From Streptococcus mitis (GTDB lineage: Bacteria > Bacillota > Bacilli > Lactobacillales > Streptococcaceae), in the NCBI RefSeq assembly GCF_946190275.1, contig NZ_CAMHZQ010000003.1, positions 1-64,000 of the forward strand: DNA of 64,000 bases, written 5' to 3'. The position numbers and the translations under genes are program-made. Below, in pieces: positions 24,584 through 34,592 of this stretch. Numbering within the stretch: position 1 is the first letter of the stretch; each line of letters starts with the position of its first letter. The notes below the pieces were generated by a model. It did no database searches and was not told where the DNA came from. It worked only from the letters and a program-made list of their open reading frames with translations.

Positions 24584-25428
24584 TTGCAGAATTTATCGAT
24601 GGATTACAAAAATTCCATTTCTTACAAAATGCCTTGATAACAGCCATTGTCGTCGGGGTCGTAGCTGGAGCTGTAGGATGTTTCATCATTCTACGCGGGA
24701 TGTCACTCATGGGAGATGCCATTTCACATGCTGTCTTGCCAGGTGTAGCCCTCTCCTTCATCTTGGGCGTTGACTTCTTTATCGGAGCCATTGTCTTTGG
24801 ATTGCTAGCTGCCATCATCATTACCTACATCAAGGGGAACTCGATTATCAAAAGCGATACCGCCATCGGCATTACCTTTTCTTCTTTCTTAGCCCTCGGT
24901 ATCATCTTGATTAGTGTCGCTAAAAGTTCAACTGACCTTTTCCATATCCTTTTTGGTAATATCCTAGCCGTCCAAGATACGGATATGTTTATTACTATGG
25001 GTGTTGGGGCAGTCATTCTCTTGTTAATCTGGATTTTCTTCAAGCAACTCTTGATAACTTCCTTTGATGAACTCTTGGCTAAAGCCATGGGAATGCCTGT
25101 CAATTTCTATCACTACCTTCTCATGGTACTCTTGACTCTCGTGTCTGTGACAGCCATGCAAAGTGTCGGAACTATCCTGATTGTAGCCATGCTGATTACC
25201 CCAGCTGCAACTGCTTATCTTTATGCTAATAGCCTGAAAAGCATGATTTTCCTTTCCTCAACCTTTGGAGCGATAGCTTCAGTTTTGGGGCTCTTTATCG
25301 GCTATAGCTTTAACGTTGCGGCAGGTTCTAGTATCGTGCTCACAGCTGCTAGTTTCTTTCTCATTAGCTTCTTTATCGCTCCAAAACAACGATATTTGAA
25401 ACTGAAAAATAAACATTTGTTAAAATAA
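24580..25428 (+). CDS. psaC: Manganese ABC transporter permease PsaC
   Basis: 282 aa, eight or nine membrane helices, ABC-3 (ZnuB/MntB) permease family, with [18 protein letters not shown] at about 47-64 as the conserved family segment that contacts the ATPase. RBS GGAGGTGACC inside psaB. Middle gene of psaBCA. Confidence 0.95.
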   Translation: MIAEFIDGLQKFHFLQNALITAIVVGVVAGAVGCFIILRGMSLMGDAISHAVLPGVALSFILGVDFFIGAIVFGLLAAIIITYIKGNSIIKSDTAIGITFSSFLALGIILISVAKSSTDLFHILFGNILAVQDTDMFITMGVGAVILLLIWIFFKQLLITSFDELLAKAMGMPVNFYHYLLMVLLTLVSVTAMQSVGTILIVAMLITPAATAYLYANSLKSMIFLSSTFGAIASVLGLFIGYSFNVAAGSSIVLTAASFFLISFFIAPKQRYLKLKNKHLLK

Positions 25429-25459
25429 GGGGCAAAACCCCAATAAATTGGAGGATCTA

Positions 25460-26389
25460 ATGAAAAAATTAGGTACATTACTCGTTCTCTTTCTTTCCGT
25501 CATTGCTCTTGTAGCATGTGCTAGTGGAAAAAAAGATGCAGCTTCTGGTCAAAAACTAAAAGTTGTTGCTACAAACTCAATCATCGCTGATATTACTAAA
25601 AATATTGCTGGTGACAAGATTGATCTTCACAGTATCGTTCCTGTTGGCCAAGACCCACACGAATACGAACCACTCCCTGAAGACGTTAAGAAAACTTCTC
25701 AAGCTGATTTGATTTTCTATAACGGGATCAACCTTGAAACAGGTGGCAATGCTTGGTTTACAAAATTGGTAGAAAATGCCAAGAAAACTGAAAACAAAGA
25801 TTACTTTGCAGTCAGCGAAGGCGTTGATGTTATCTACCTTGAAGGTCAAAACGAAAAAGGCAAAGAAGACCCACACGCTTGGCTTAACCTTGAAAATGGT
25901 ATGATCTTTGCTAAAAATATCGCAAAACAATTGAGCGCTAAAGACCCTAGCAACAAGGAATTCTACGAAAAAAATCTTAAAGAATATACTGATAAGCTAG
26001 ACAAACTTGACAAGGAAGCTAAGGAGAAATTTAACAACATCCCTGCTGAGAAAAAACTCATTGTAACCAGCGAAGGATGCTTCAAATACTTCTCTAAAGC
26101 CTACGGTGTCCCAAGTGCCTACATCTGGGAAATCAACACTGAAGAAGAAGGAACACCTGACCAAATCAAGACCTTGGTTGAAAAACTTCGCCAAACAAAA
26201 ACTCCTTCACTCTTTGTAGAATCAAGTGTGGATGACCGTCCAATGAAGACTGTTTCACAAGACACAAACATCCCAATCTACGCACAAATCTTTACTGACT
26301 CTATCGCAGAACAAGGTAAAGAAGGCGATAGCTACTACAACATGATGAAATACAACCTTGACAAGATTGCTGAAGGATTGGCAAAATAA
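25460..26389 (+). CDS. psaA: Manganese-binding lipoprotein PsaA
   Basis: 309 aa from the ATG at 25460 (RBS TTGGAGGA), the known PsaA length. Lipoprotein signal with lipobox LVAC (Cys about 20). Mn/Zn ligands as in the PsaA structure: His67 in DPHEYEP, His139 in DPHAWLN, Glu205 in TSEGCF... region and Asp280 near TDSIAEQ. It captures Mn(II) for PsaBC and is a known pneumococcal virulence factor and antigen. Last gene of psaBCA; tpxD follows after a hairpin. Confidence 0.96.
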   Translation: MKKLGTLLVLFLSVIALVACASGKKDAASGQKLKVVATNSIIADITKNIAGDKIDLHSIVPVGQDPHEYEPLPEDVKKTSQADLIFYNGINLETGGNAWFTKLVENAKKTENKDYFAVSEGVDVIYLEGQNEKGKEDPHAWLNLENGMIFAKNIAKQLSAKDPSNKEFYEKNLKEYTDKLDKLDKEAKEKFNNIPAEKKLIVTSEGCFKYFSKAYGVPSAYIWEINTEEEGTPDQIKTLVEKLRQTKTPSLFVESSVDDRPMKTVSQDTNIPIYAQIFTDSIAEQGKEGDSYYNMMKYNLDKIAEGLAK

Positions 26390-26413
26390 TACTCTTTGAT
26401 TTTCGAAGAGTAT
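26389..26413. repeat. Remnant BOX end
   Basis: ATACTCTT...AAGAGTAT: two BOX ends with almost nothing between. It can form a short hairpin directly after psaA. Confidence 0.5.
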
Positions 26414-26422
26414 AAGCCTCTG

Positions 26423-26457
26423 AAAAACGTCATTCTCACACGAGCTGGCGTTTTTTC
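26423..26457 (+). terminator. Terminator between psaA and tpxD
   Basis: AAAAACGTCA, loop, TGGCGTTTTTTC; one mismatch in the stem. Read-through into tpxD is likely because it lies in the middle of a known co-transcribed group. Confidence 0.65.
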
Positions 26458-26537
26458 TATGCCCACATTTTCAGTCAAATCATTGGAAAATTCTAACTGT
26501 TTCAGCTAAAATGGAAGAAAAAAGATTGGAGTATCTT

Positions 26538-27029
26538 ATGGTAACTTTTCTCGGAAATCCTGTGAGCTTTACAGGTAAACAACTACAAGTCGGCGACAAG
26601 GCACTTGATTTTTCACTCACTGCAACAGATCTTTCTAAAAAAACTCTAGCAGATTTTGATGGGAAGAAAAAAGTCTTGAGTGTCGTTCCTTCAATCGATA
26701 CAGGCATCTGCTCAACTCAAACGCGTCGTTTTAATGAAGAACTGGCTGGACTGGATAATACAGTTGTCTTGACTGTTTCCATGGACCTCCCTTTTGCCCA
26801 AAAACGTTGGTGTGGTGCTGAAGGTATTGAAAATGCCATTATGCTCTCAGACTATTTCGACCATTCCTTTGGACGTGATTACGCCCTCTTAATCAATGAG
26901 TGGCACCTATTGGCACGCGCAGTCTTTGTCCTCGACACTGACAATACGATTCGCTACGTTGAATACGTGGACAATATCAATTCTGAACCAAACTTCGAAG
27001 CCGCAATTGAAGCTGCTAAAGCCCTATAG
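26538..27029 (+). CDS. tpxD: Thiol peroxidase (TpxD, PsaD)
   Basis: 163 aa from the ATG at 26538 (RBS TTGGAG), the normal length. Atypical 2-Cys peroxiredoxin: peroxidatic Cys58 in DTGICSTQT and resolving Cys in KRWCGAEG. It reduces H2O2, which matters in a species making large amounts of H2O2. It follows psaA, with its own weak upstream region. Confidence 0.95.
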   Translation: MVTFLGNPVSFTGKQLQVGDKALDFSLTATDLSKKTLADFDGKKKVLSVVPSIDTGICSTQTRRFNEELAGLDNTVVLTVSMDLPFAQKRWCGAEGIENAIMLSDYFDHSFGRDYALLINEWHLLARAVFVLDTDNTIRYVEYVDNINSEPNFEAAIEAAKAL

Positions 27030-27030
27030 A

Positions 27031-27081
27031 AAAAATCCTCTGTCACAAAGAGTTCCCTACTCTTTGAAACGGAGGATTTTT
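27031..27081 (+). terminator. Terminator after tpxD
   Basis: AAAAATCCTC and GAGGATTTTT outer arms with an inner CAAAGAGT / ACTCTTTG stem, followed by TTTTTG. Confidence 0.85.
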
Positions 27082-27124
27082 GTTTACAAGTAAATATAAA
27101 TTAAATCAGATAAAAACAACTGCC

Positions 27125-29833
27125 TTACTCTACAGATTTCAAGGCTTCAAGCATATCAACCTTTCTCAGATGATGATTGACAAAGAAACCAAGCAAGGTC
27201 AAAATGATGCTTACTGCTGCCACTGGAATTACATAGACTTCCCAGCCTACCTGCGGATAAAAGAGAATGGTCGCAGGCGAAATCATTTGAATCAAAAATT
27301 GGTGTAAATAGAAACCAGATACCAAACCAAGTACGATTCCCACAAGGGACAGCACAATCGTCTCACGGTAAATGTAGAGAGTGACTTCATTGTTATGAAA
27401 ACCGAGAACCTTGATAGTGGAGAGTTCACGGATTCTCTCAGCTACGTTGATATTGGTCAGATTGTAAAGGATAACAATAGCCAACAGAACCGATACGATG
27501 ACCAAGATGGTCATGGTCTGATTGAGTGAACTTGCGACCGAGTCAAAGAGTCGAATGGCTGAAGCATTTTGGACAACGCTGGACACCGCAGATTGATTCA
27601 TGAGTAAACCTGCCTGTCTTTCGATACTAGTAGCACTGGTATCCCTTAACGAGACCAAATAAGTGTTGGCTTGGGGTAGCTGTCCGTAAATTTGCTCATA
27701 GCTAACCTGACTCATATAAATAAAGTGACCAACGTAGTTCTCAGCAATAGCAGCGACCTTTAGCTTCTTACCTTCAATTTCTAGAGTCTGTCCAACCTTG
27801 ACACCTGCCAGCTGGGCAAGTTTAGCTGTAATAACGACGCCATCTTTTAATGTCAGCTCCTGCTGATGATGTTGCAGATGAATAAAGGGAGTCAAATCTT
27901 CCTTCTCTGTCATCATAAGGGTAATGGTCTGAAGACCATCCTTACCTTTGAAATCCTTGTCTAGCATCTTAGAATAAATTTTCTGGTAGGCTTGAATATC
28001 CTGCCCTTTCAACACTTTTTCCAACTCTGCCTTGTCTTGATTGGTCGCACTAGGATTTTCAGAAACAATCATCTGATACTGTTGGATTTGTTGAAACTGT
28101 CTAGACGGAACTCCTGCTACAGAGGATTGGATTCCCAAACCTGCAAAAAGCAGAGCGACTGAACCTGCCACACCAAAGATTGTCATCAACATCCGCTGCT
28201 TATAACGGAAGATATTGCGGGCTGTTACTTTATGAGTAAAACTGAGACGGCGCCAGATAAAAATGATGCGCTCTAGTAAGATTTTAGCTCCTTTAACAGG
28301 AGGTTTAGGCAGTAAAAGCTGGGCTGCTTCATCATGAAGTTCTCTACGAGCTACCAAGTAGGCTGGTAACACACTCGCCAACCAACTCAAGACAAGAGCC
28401 AGTAAGCTATAGGTCCAATAGAACTGAATCTGGGTTTCTCCCACCACCATGCCTTTTGTAATGACACTTGAAATCACACTGGCTAGTAAATAATGGCCAA
28501 GTATACTACCTAGAGCCGTTCCGACAGTTCCAGCTACTAGACCGTAAAGGAGAAACTTGGCGATAATATCCTTACTGCGATAGCCCAAGGCCTTAAAAAT
28601 CCCTGCATGAGTTCGCTCTTCATCCACAAAACGAGTCATAGTTGTAAAGGTCACCATAGCTGCTACGGCATAAAGAACCACAGGAAAGATATTGCCCACT
28701 GCTCGAATACTGGCTGAAGCATTGCTATACATGAGATAGCCCTGACCACCTGACATGTTCTGACGATTATAGACTTGATACTTGGGCTCAGCTAAATCAT
28801 CCAAGACTTGCTGATGTTTTTCTAATTTTTCCTTTTCTTGGGCTAGATTTTGTTCGGCCTGCTTTAGTTTATCTTCTTCCTTGTCCAATTCCTGTTTGGC
28901 TTGGGTAAGTTGAGCACTGGCCTGCTCTCTCTGGGCTTGAGGGAGCAAGGCTAGTTGACTTTCTTGAATCTGTATACGAGCTTGAGCAGCTACTAAACGA
29001 CGCTTGCCTTCCTGCAAATTAGTCTCAGCCTTGTCAAGGGTTTCTTGGCCTTTGTCTAGAGACTCTTGTCCTTCTTTTTTCAAGAGTTGCAGACGTGCCT
29101 TGCCATTATCTGACAAAGCTTGTTCAAGGTCTTCCTGATGTTGCTTGGATTTTTCTTCATAAGCTTCTGAAAAAGCATTTAAGTCTGCTAAATCTTGATA
29201 TTTCAAACGAGCTATATTGTAGACTTTCTGATCAAACTGACTAGGTAAAATCACCCCATAGGCTGTCAGAGTCCCACTTCCACTTCCTGCGTAGCCCATA
29301 TCTCGCTGGGAGAGGATTTCAGCTGAATCCACAAAACCAGTAATGGTATAAGTATGGTCTTTTAAAGAGGAATGACCCTCCTTTTTTTCTTTAAAACTAA
29401 TCTCCTGTCCCACGCTGTATTGGCCTTGCAAATGGGTGGCCAAAGCGATTTCCATGTCTGACTGAGGAAGTCGTCCCTCTCTTAGCTGAAAGGTTGAAAT
29501 TCGCTCTGGTTTGGAATATAGTCGAATAGCATCCTGCCCATTATCCATGGTCACATCTGTCAAATAGCCAAACTCGACCTCTGCGCCCTCTATCTGTTCT
29601 AGTTCTTCTTGATCTGTTTGATCCAAACCATAGTTAGACATAACTGCCAAATCCAAGGTTTGAGCAGTTGTTAAATAAGCATTAGCTGTCGCCTCCATGT
29701 TGGGGCTAGTCACTTTGAGGCCTACTAGGGCTAGAGACCCCAACATCATCAAGGTTAAGATGGATAAAAAACGCCCCTTGGAGCCTGTGAAGGACTGAAT
29801 TAAGTCCTTCCAATAGGTTTTTCGCTTGATCAT
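27125..29833 (-). CDS. FtsX-family ABC transporter permease with long extracytoplasmic coiled coil
   Basis: 902 aa. One N-terminal helix (about 20-42), a large extracytoplasmic domain, a coiled coil rich in Q, E, K and A at about 228-345, then membrane helices near 375-500, a second extracytoplasmic domain (about 560-760) and three C-terminal helices ending VDMLEALKSVE. Two FtsX cores make this the DUF214/MacB-type large permease of Firmicutes. It pairs with the ATPase encoded one base upstream. Such pairs move lipids, peptides or drugs, or transmit force; the substrate is not evident. Confidence 0.85.
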   Translation of the reverse strand: MIKRKTYWKDLIQSFTGSKGRFLSILTLMMLGSLALVGLKVTSPNMEATANAYLTTAQTLDLAVMSNYGLDQTDQEELEQIEGAEVEFGYLTDVTMDNGQDAIRLYSKPERISTFQLREGRLPQSDMEIALATHLQGQYSVGQEISFKEKKEGHSSLKDHTYTITGFVDSAEILSQRDMGYAGSGSGTLTAYGVILPSQFDQKVYNIARLKYQDLADLNAFSEAYEEKSKQHQEDLEQALSDNGKARLQLLKKEGQESLDKGQETLDKAETNLQEGKRRLVAAQARIQIQESQLALLPQAQREQASAQLTQAKQELDKEEDKLKQAEQNLAQEKEKLEKHQQVLDDLAEPKYQVYNRQNMSGGQGYLMYSNASASIRAVGNIFPVVLYAVAAMVTFTTMTRFVDEERTHAGIFKALGYRSKDIIAKFLLYGLVAGTVGTALGSILGHYLLASVISSVITKGMVVGETQIQFYWTYSLLALVLSWLASVLPAYLVARRELHDEAAQLLLPKPPVKGAKILLERIIFIWRRLSFTHKVTARNIFRYKQRMLMTIFGVAGSVALLFAGLGIQSSVAGVPSRQFQQIQQYQMIVSENPSATNQDKAELEKVLKGQDIQAYQKIYSKMLDKDFKGKDGLQTITLMMTEKEDLTPFIHLQHHQQELTLKDGVVITAKLAQLAGVKVGQTLEIEGKKLKVAAIAENYVGHFIYMSQVSYEQIYGQLPQANTYLVSLRDTSATSIERQAGLLMNQSAVSSVVQNASAIRLFDSVASSLNQTMTILVIVSVLLAIVILYNLTNINVAERIRELSTIKVLGFHNNEVTLYIYRETIVLSLVGIVLGLVSGFYLHQFLIQMISPATILFYPQVGWEVYVIPVAAVSIILTLLGFFVNHHLRKVDMLEALKSVE

Positions 29834-29834
29834 G

Positions 29835-30536
29835 CTAGTACTCCAAACTGTCGATATCCTGAGGATGCTGGTTGATCACCACATCCTTGACACTGGCATC
29901 GTGCATATGAATCACGCGATCAGCAATGGGCGCCAAAGCTCCATTGTGAGTCACGATAATCACCGTCGCTCCCTTTTGACGAGACATATCTTGGAGGATT
30001 TTCAAAACCTGCTTGCCCGTCTGATAATCCAAGGCTCCAGTCGGTTCATCACAAAGGAGGATCTTAGGATTTTTGGCTACTGCGCGTGCAATGGAGACTC
30101 GCTGTTGCTCCCCTCCAGAAAGCTGGGCTGGAAAGTTATTGAGACGATGAGCCAGACCTACATCTGTCAAGACCTGCTCAGGATTCAAGGCATCTGTCAC
30201 GATTTCTGAAGCCAACTCCACATTTTCCTTAGCGGTTAGATTGGAAACTAGGTTATAAAACTGAAAAACAAAGCCTACATCATTGCGGCGGTAATTGGTC
30301 CTCTGGTGGGAACTATAGTCTGCAATATTAACACCATCTATCCAGATTTCCCCCTCATCATTGGTATCCATTCCCCCAAGAAGGTTAAGAACCGTTGACT
30401 TGCCTGCACCAGATGCACCTAGAATAATAACCAATTCACCCTTTTCAATCTCAAAATTCACATCGCGATTGGCCACAATCTCCGTGTCCCCAACCTGATA
30501 ACGCTTGTAACAGTGTTTCATCTCAATATAAGCCAT
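29835..30536 (-). CDS. ABC transporter ATPase (MacB/LolD type)
   Basis: 233 aa from the ATG at 30536; a GTG three codons earlier is possible. Walker [10 protein letters not shown] (about 39-47), signature LSGGEQQR (about 142-149), Walker [12 protein letters not shown] (about 162-172), switch His in VTHN. Its family always pairs with FtsX-type permeases, and the 902-aa permease follows after one base, so they form one exporter or mechanotransmitter. Confidence 0.9.
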   Translation of the reverse strand: MAYIEMKHCYKRYQVGDTEIVANRDVNFEIEKGELVIILGASGAGKSTVLNLLGGMDTNDEGEIWIDGVNIADYSSHQRTNYRRNDVGFVFQFYNLVSNLTAKENVELASEIVTDALNPEQVLTDVGLAHRLNNFPAQLSGGEQQRVSIARAVAKNPKILLCDEPTGALDYQTGKQVLKILQDMSRQKGATVIIVTHNGALAPIADRVIHMHDASVKDVVINQHPQDIDSLEY

Positions 30537-30658
30537 CAGACCCACCCTCTCTTAAACAAATTACTTCATATTACCATTATAACGCTTTTTCAACTAGTTG
30601 GAAACTGCTTACATTCTCAAATCCTTATTAAAAGGCAGTTTCAAATTACTGCCTTCTA

Positions 30659-30808
30659 ATACTCAATGAAAATCAAAGAGCAAACTAGGAAGCTAGCCGC
30701 AGGTTGCTCAAAGCACCGCTTTGAGGTTGTAGATAAGACTGACAAAGTCAGTCACATATATACGGTAAGGCGACGCTGACGTGGTTTGAAGAGATTTTAG
30801 AAGAGTAT
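30659..30808. repeat. BOX element (about 150 bp)
   Basis: ATACTCAATGAAAATCAAAG to GAAGAGTAT, same structure as 14924-15073 with few differences. It lies 10 bases past the stop of the fucosidase gene. Confidence 0.9.
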
Positions 30809-30817
30809 AACATCTTC

Positions 30818-33229
30818 TTAAAAATAAAATTGAACAAGATCGCCTTCTGCTGTTGCCACCGAAATACAATCTTTCCCCATGCATTTCGCTTTTATTTTTT
30901 CTTGATTCATTTTAATCACACTCTTCTCAATATCTGGATAAGAAACTCGCAAATCTCCTCCACTCCTTGATAAAATGGTCAACTGTAAAAGTTTTTTATC
31001 CTCCCACCTCATGCTCACTTCAAAATGTCCACGTGCCATTAAGCCTGAAACAGAACCTGTTGACCAAGCATCAGGTAGGGCAGCTAGAGGCTCCAGATGG
31101 GCTGTGTGAGACTGGAGCAACATTTCCGCCATACCACTAGTAGCACCAAAATTACCATCTATCTGAAAAGGAGGATGGGTGCACCAAAGATTGGGCAAAG
31201 TGGATGTCTTTAACTGCTCTGCTAATAATTTATGGGCTCGATTGCCATCTCCCAAACGCGCCCAGAGATTGATCTTATTAGCCTTGGACCAACCTGTGCC
31301 CCCATCTCCACGATCATTGAGACTAGCACGCGCGGCTTCAAGATACTCCTGCCCCTTATAGCTAAAGAGATTGCCAGGATAAAGTCCCACTAGATGGGAA
31401 GCGTGCCGATGCTGGGCCTCCACTTTTTCATTTTGAAAATGTTGCTCTTCCTCCTCATACCACTCCCTGATTCGACCAGATTGAGTGATTTGAAGAGGAT
31501 TTAGTAAATCAAATTTTTCCTTGACTTCAGTCAACAAGTCCTCATCCAGACCCAATTCCTGAGCAGCCTGAATAAAATCATGGAATAATTGCCAAACCAG
31601 AGATTGGTCATAGGTATTGCCAATCGAAATCGGACCATGTTCTGGCGAGTAAGACGGAGAAGATACCCAACGCTGCGTCTGCTGATCCTTATGTAAAAAA
31701 TCATTCCAAAAACGCACCGTTTCCCTCAACATGGGATAAATTTTCTCCCTGAGATAGTCTTGATCCCTATAAAATGAATAGGCTTCATAAACAGTTTGCA
31801 TCATCCACGCATTGGCAGCTGGTGACCAACCCCAATAGTAATCCCAACCAGGTGCCGTCCAGCCAAAAGGAGTCGCTTGAGTATGAACCAACCAACCATT
31901 CTCCTCCCCTTCCTGAGAGACGATTCCTGCATACCTTACAGCCGCTAGGCGACCATAGACACGCAAATCATCGATATAGTTGATGACCGGAAAGGCTGTC
32001 TCTAATAGGTTAGTCACATAGGCTGGCCAATAATTCATCTGCAAGTTGATATTCAGGTGATAGTCCGAATTCCAAGGAGGATTGTCGACCGCATTCCAGA
32101 CCCCTTGCAAGTTAGCTGGTAGAGCATCTGGACAATCTCTGGAAGAACTAATCAATAAATACCGTCCATACTGGAAGAACAACTCCTCCAAAGCCTGCCC
32201 TTCTTGCGGCTTATAATTTTTTAGCAAATCATCCGTAGGGGATGATTCAAAATCAGCTCCCAAATCCAATTGAACACGCTGGAATAAGGCTTGGTAGTCC
32301 TCAATATGCCTTGATTTCAATTGGGCATAGCCCTTTTCTTTAGCTGTGTCCACCAAGTCTATCACCTGTTGCTCTAAATCTAGTTTCTTGCGATAATTAC
32401 TAGCAGGATTTTGGGCAAAATCTGTCTTAGCTGCCAAGAAGAGATTGGCATAACTGGCTCCTAATATCTGAATCTTATCTGACCAGACTCTAATGTCTCC
32501 ATCCGTTTGCCAAGCTAGACAGGCAGCAAACTGGAGGTCATTGTCCTTAACTCTTCCCCTCATCAAGATATAAGTATCAGTGACATCCAGCTGGCATTCC
32601 TTGTAATCAGATTTTTCCTGCTCATACTTTCCATCAGAAGCCAAATCATTTGTCAAGGTCAGTTCTATAGTAAAATCTAGAGTTTCCGCCCCTTCCTTAG
32701 TGAAATGCTGAACCAAGAGATCATCTGGAAAACTCGCAAAGGCTTCACGTTCAAATCTCGTTCCCTTATAGGCATAAGAAGTCGTCGCAAGCGCCTTACT
32801 GATATTAAGCTGTCTCTGGTAATCCGTCACCTGAGACAAAGTCTTGCCTTGCTGGCTGAACTCAATGAAAATATCTCCAAAGGACAGATAGGTCCCATAT
32901 TGACTCGTTTGGGGCCCGACCAGGTGCTCTTCAGCCAGTTCCTTAGCCCGATTGTAATCTCTCTTCTCCAAAGCCTGGCGAATCTCAGCTAAAAAACCAT
33001 ACTGATCCTGAAGATTTCCACCCTGATAATCTGAACTATCAGGAAGTGGACCACCAGACCAGAGACTTTTTTCATTGAATTGAATCCGTTCAGCCCCTAT
33101 AAGGCCAAATACTTTAGCCCCTAAAGAACCATTGCCTATCGGTAAGGCCTCTTCTTCCCAACCCTTGTAAGTGGTTGAAGCTGGTTGCTTGTAGGTCAGT
33201 ACATAATCTTGTTTTTTATTCCTTATCAT
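30818..33229 (-). CDS. Glycoside hydrolase family 95 alpha-L-fucosidase
   Basis: 803 aa with no signal peptide or anchor, so intracellular. N-terminal beta-sandwich (about 1-270, starting LTYKQPAS, WEEEALPIGNGSLGAKVFG), a catalytic (alpha/alpha)6 barrel (about 300-690, with NLQGVWN, NINLQMNYWPA and DGNFGATSGMAEMLLQSH) and a C-terminal beta domain. The catalytic residues of the family fall in the N-x-N and E segments near 380-545. It would remove alpha-1,2-fucose from imported glycans. Single gene, followed by a BOX; no fucose transporter is adjacent. Confidence 0.85.
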   Translation of the reverse strand: MIRNKKQDYVLTYKQPASTTYKGWEEEALPIGNGSLGAKVFGLIGAERIQFNEKSLWSGGPLPDSSDYQGGNLQDQYGFLAEIRQALEKRDYNRAKELAEEHLVGPQTSQYGTYLSFGDIFIEFSQQGKTLSQVTDYQRQLNISKALATTSYAYKGTRFEREAFASFPDDLLVQHFTKEGAETLDFTIELTLTNDLASDGKYEQEKSDYKECQLDVTDTYILMRGRVKDNDLQFAACLAWQTDGDIRVWSDKIQILGASYANLFLAAKTDFAQNPASNYRKKLDLEQQVIDLVDTAKEKGYAQLKSRHIEDYQALFQRVQLDLGADFESSPTDDLLKNYKPQEGQALEELFFQYGRYLLISSSRDCPDALPANLQGVWNAVDNPPWNSDYHLNINLQMNYWPAYVTNLLETAFPVINYIDDLRVYGRLAAVRYAGIVSQEGEENGWLVHTQATPFGWTAPGWDYYWGWSPAANAWMMQTVYEAYSFYRDQDYLREKIYPMLRETVRFWNDFLHKDQQTQRWVSSPSYSPEHGPISIGNTYDQSLVWQLFHDFIQAAQELGLDEDLLTEVKEKFDLLNPLQITQSGRIREWYEEEEQHFQNEKVEAQHRHASHLVGLYPGNLFSYKGQEYLEAARASLNDRGDGGTGWSKANKINLWARLGDGNRAHKLLAEQLKTSTLPNLWCTHPPFQIDGNFGATSGMAEMLLQSHTAHLEPLAALPDAWSTGSVSGLMARGHFEVSMRWEDKKLLQLTILSRSGGDLRVSYPDIEKSVIKMNQEKIKAKCMGKDCISVATAEGDLVQFYF

Positions 33230-33246
33230 ACTTCCATACTAACATA

Positions 33247-33275
33247 AAAAGCCTAGAAATCAATCCTAGGCTTAC
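33247..33275 (-). terminator. Terminator after gpmA
   Basis: AAGCCTAG, loop, CTAGGCTT between the GH95 start and gpmA stop; T-rich on the minus strand. Confidence 0.75.
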
Positions 33276-33281
33276 AATTTT

Positions 33282-33974
33282 TTATTTTCCAAGGTAGTAT
33301 TCAGAAACTACGTTCAATTTTTCGTCGAATTCGAATACCAATGGTGGGAAGTTAGGGATTTCCACGTCCATGATTTCGTCATCTGACAAACCTTTGATGT
33401 GTTTTACAAGGGCACGGATTGAGTTACCGTGAGCTCCTACGAATACGTTTTTGCCATCTTTAAGAGCTGGAGCGATTTTATCTTCCCAGAATGGAAGGGC
33501 ACGTTCCAAAGTCACTTTCAAGTTTTCAGCATCTGGGATAACTGAGTCGTCAAGTGAAGCATAACGACGGTCTGTGTGAGCTGAGTGCTCATCATCACGG
33601 TCCATGTTTGGAGGCAATACATCGTATGAACGACGCCAGATGTGAACTTGCTCATCACCAAATTGTTCAGCAGCTTCAGCTTTGTTTTTACCAGTCAAAC
33701 CACCGTAGTGACGTTCGTTCAAGCGCCATGATTTTTCAACTGGAACCCACAATTGGTCAGAAGCTTCAAGAGCCAAGTTCGTTGTTTTGATAGCACGTTT
33801 CAATACTGAAGTGTAAGCTTGGTCAAATTCGATACCAGCTTCTTTGATCAATTTACCAGCGTCAATCGCTTGTTGTGTACCTTTTTCAGACAAATCAACA
33901 TCAGCCCAACCAGTGAAAAGGTTAGCTTTGTTCCATTCAGACTCACCGTGGCGAGCAAAAACCAATTTTACCAT
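33282..33974 (-). CDS. gpmA: 2,3-bisphosphoglycerate-dependent phosphoglycerate mutase
   Basis: 230 aa. Phospho-His in [10 protein letters not shown] (His10/11), [13 protein letters not shown] near 90 and the second catalytic His in [10 protein letters not shown] near 182. It interconverts 3- and 2-phosphoglycerate in glycolysis. RBS AAAGGAGAA. Codon use is strongly biased, as expected for a highly expressed gene. Confidence 0.96.
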   Translation of the reverse strand: MVKLVFARHGESEWNKANLFTGWADVDLSEKGTQQAIDAGKLIKEAGIEFDQAYTSVLKRAIKTTNLALEASDQLWVPVEKSWRLNERHYGGLTGKNKAEAAEQFGDEQVHIWRRSYDVLPPNMDRDDEHSAHTDRRYASLDDSVIPDAENLKVTLERALPFWEDKIAPALKDGKNVFVGAHGNSIRALVKHIKGLSDDEIMDVEIPNFPPLVFEFDEKLNVVSEYYLGK

Positions 33975-34064
33975 TAGATGGATTCTCCTTTAAATTTTCC
34001 GAGGTTTCCCCTCGTTTATCTATTCTATTTTACACAATTTTTCACAAAAAAGCTAGTCAAAACC

Positions 34065-34106
34065 AAAAAGGAAAGGACTGTTTGACAATCCTTTTCCTTA
34101 TTTTTT
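34065..34106 (-). terminator. Rho-independent terminator
   Basis: AAGGAAAGGA and TCCTTTTCCTT arms, followed on the minus strand by TTTTTGG. It overlaps the end of the 132-aa gene. Confidence 0.75.
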
Positions 34107-34503
34107 ATCCTTCAACTTTAAATTTTTTGAGACTTCCTAAAAATAGTGAACCACCGATAATTGCTAGGATTCCTCCTACCCAACCAAGGGCTGGAATCAA
34201 GCCAACTGCTCCACCTACGATTAATAGGACAGAAGGAGCCGAACCAACACGACTTTCTCCCTTATAGTATACAATCGCAACAATTCCTAAAACTAAAATA
34301 GCAATTTTTAAAACAGTTGGAAGTAAAACTCCTGCAACTCCTGCAACTGTTGTAGATGCAGTTAATTCAGGACTCTGTGTAGCTGTTGCTGTAGCAGCTG
34401 TACTCACAACTGCTGCTAGTAAAAGAAATGGGGCAATAAGCAAGTATATTCCACCTACTAAACCAACAATACCACTATAAAGTGCTAAAGCTTTTGACTT
34501 CAT
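34105..34503 (-). CDS. Small four-helix membrane protein (DUF4064-like)
   Basis: 132 aa with hydrophobic segments at about 7-33, 52-82, 88-104 and 106-123 and an Ala/Thr-rich loop (about 35-52). The C-terminal GGAVGLIPALGWVGGILAIIGG is typical of DUF4064-type proteins. RBS AAAGGAG. Single gene between ileS and gpmA with its own terminator. Function unknown. Confidence 0.65.
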   Translation of the reverse strand: MKSKALALYSGIVGLVGGIYLLIAPFLLLAAVVSTAATATATQSPELTASTTVAGVAGVLLPTVLKIAILVLGIVAIVYYKGESRVGSAPSVLLIVGGAVGLIPALGWVGGILAIIGGSLFLGSLKKFKVEG

Positions 34504-34592
34504 AATAAATCTCCTTTAATATTTTATACTAAATATTATACCATAACTAGTTAAAATACTCAATTCATGAATATTCTCCAGACTACTCGAAA

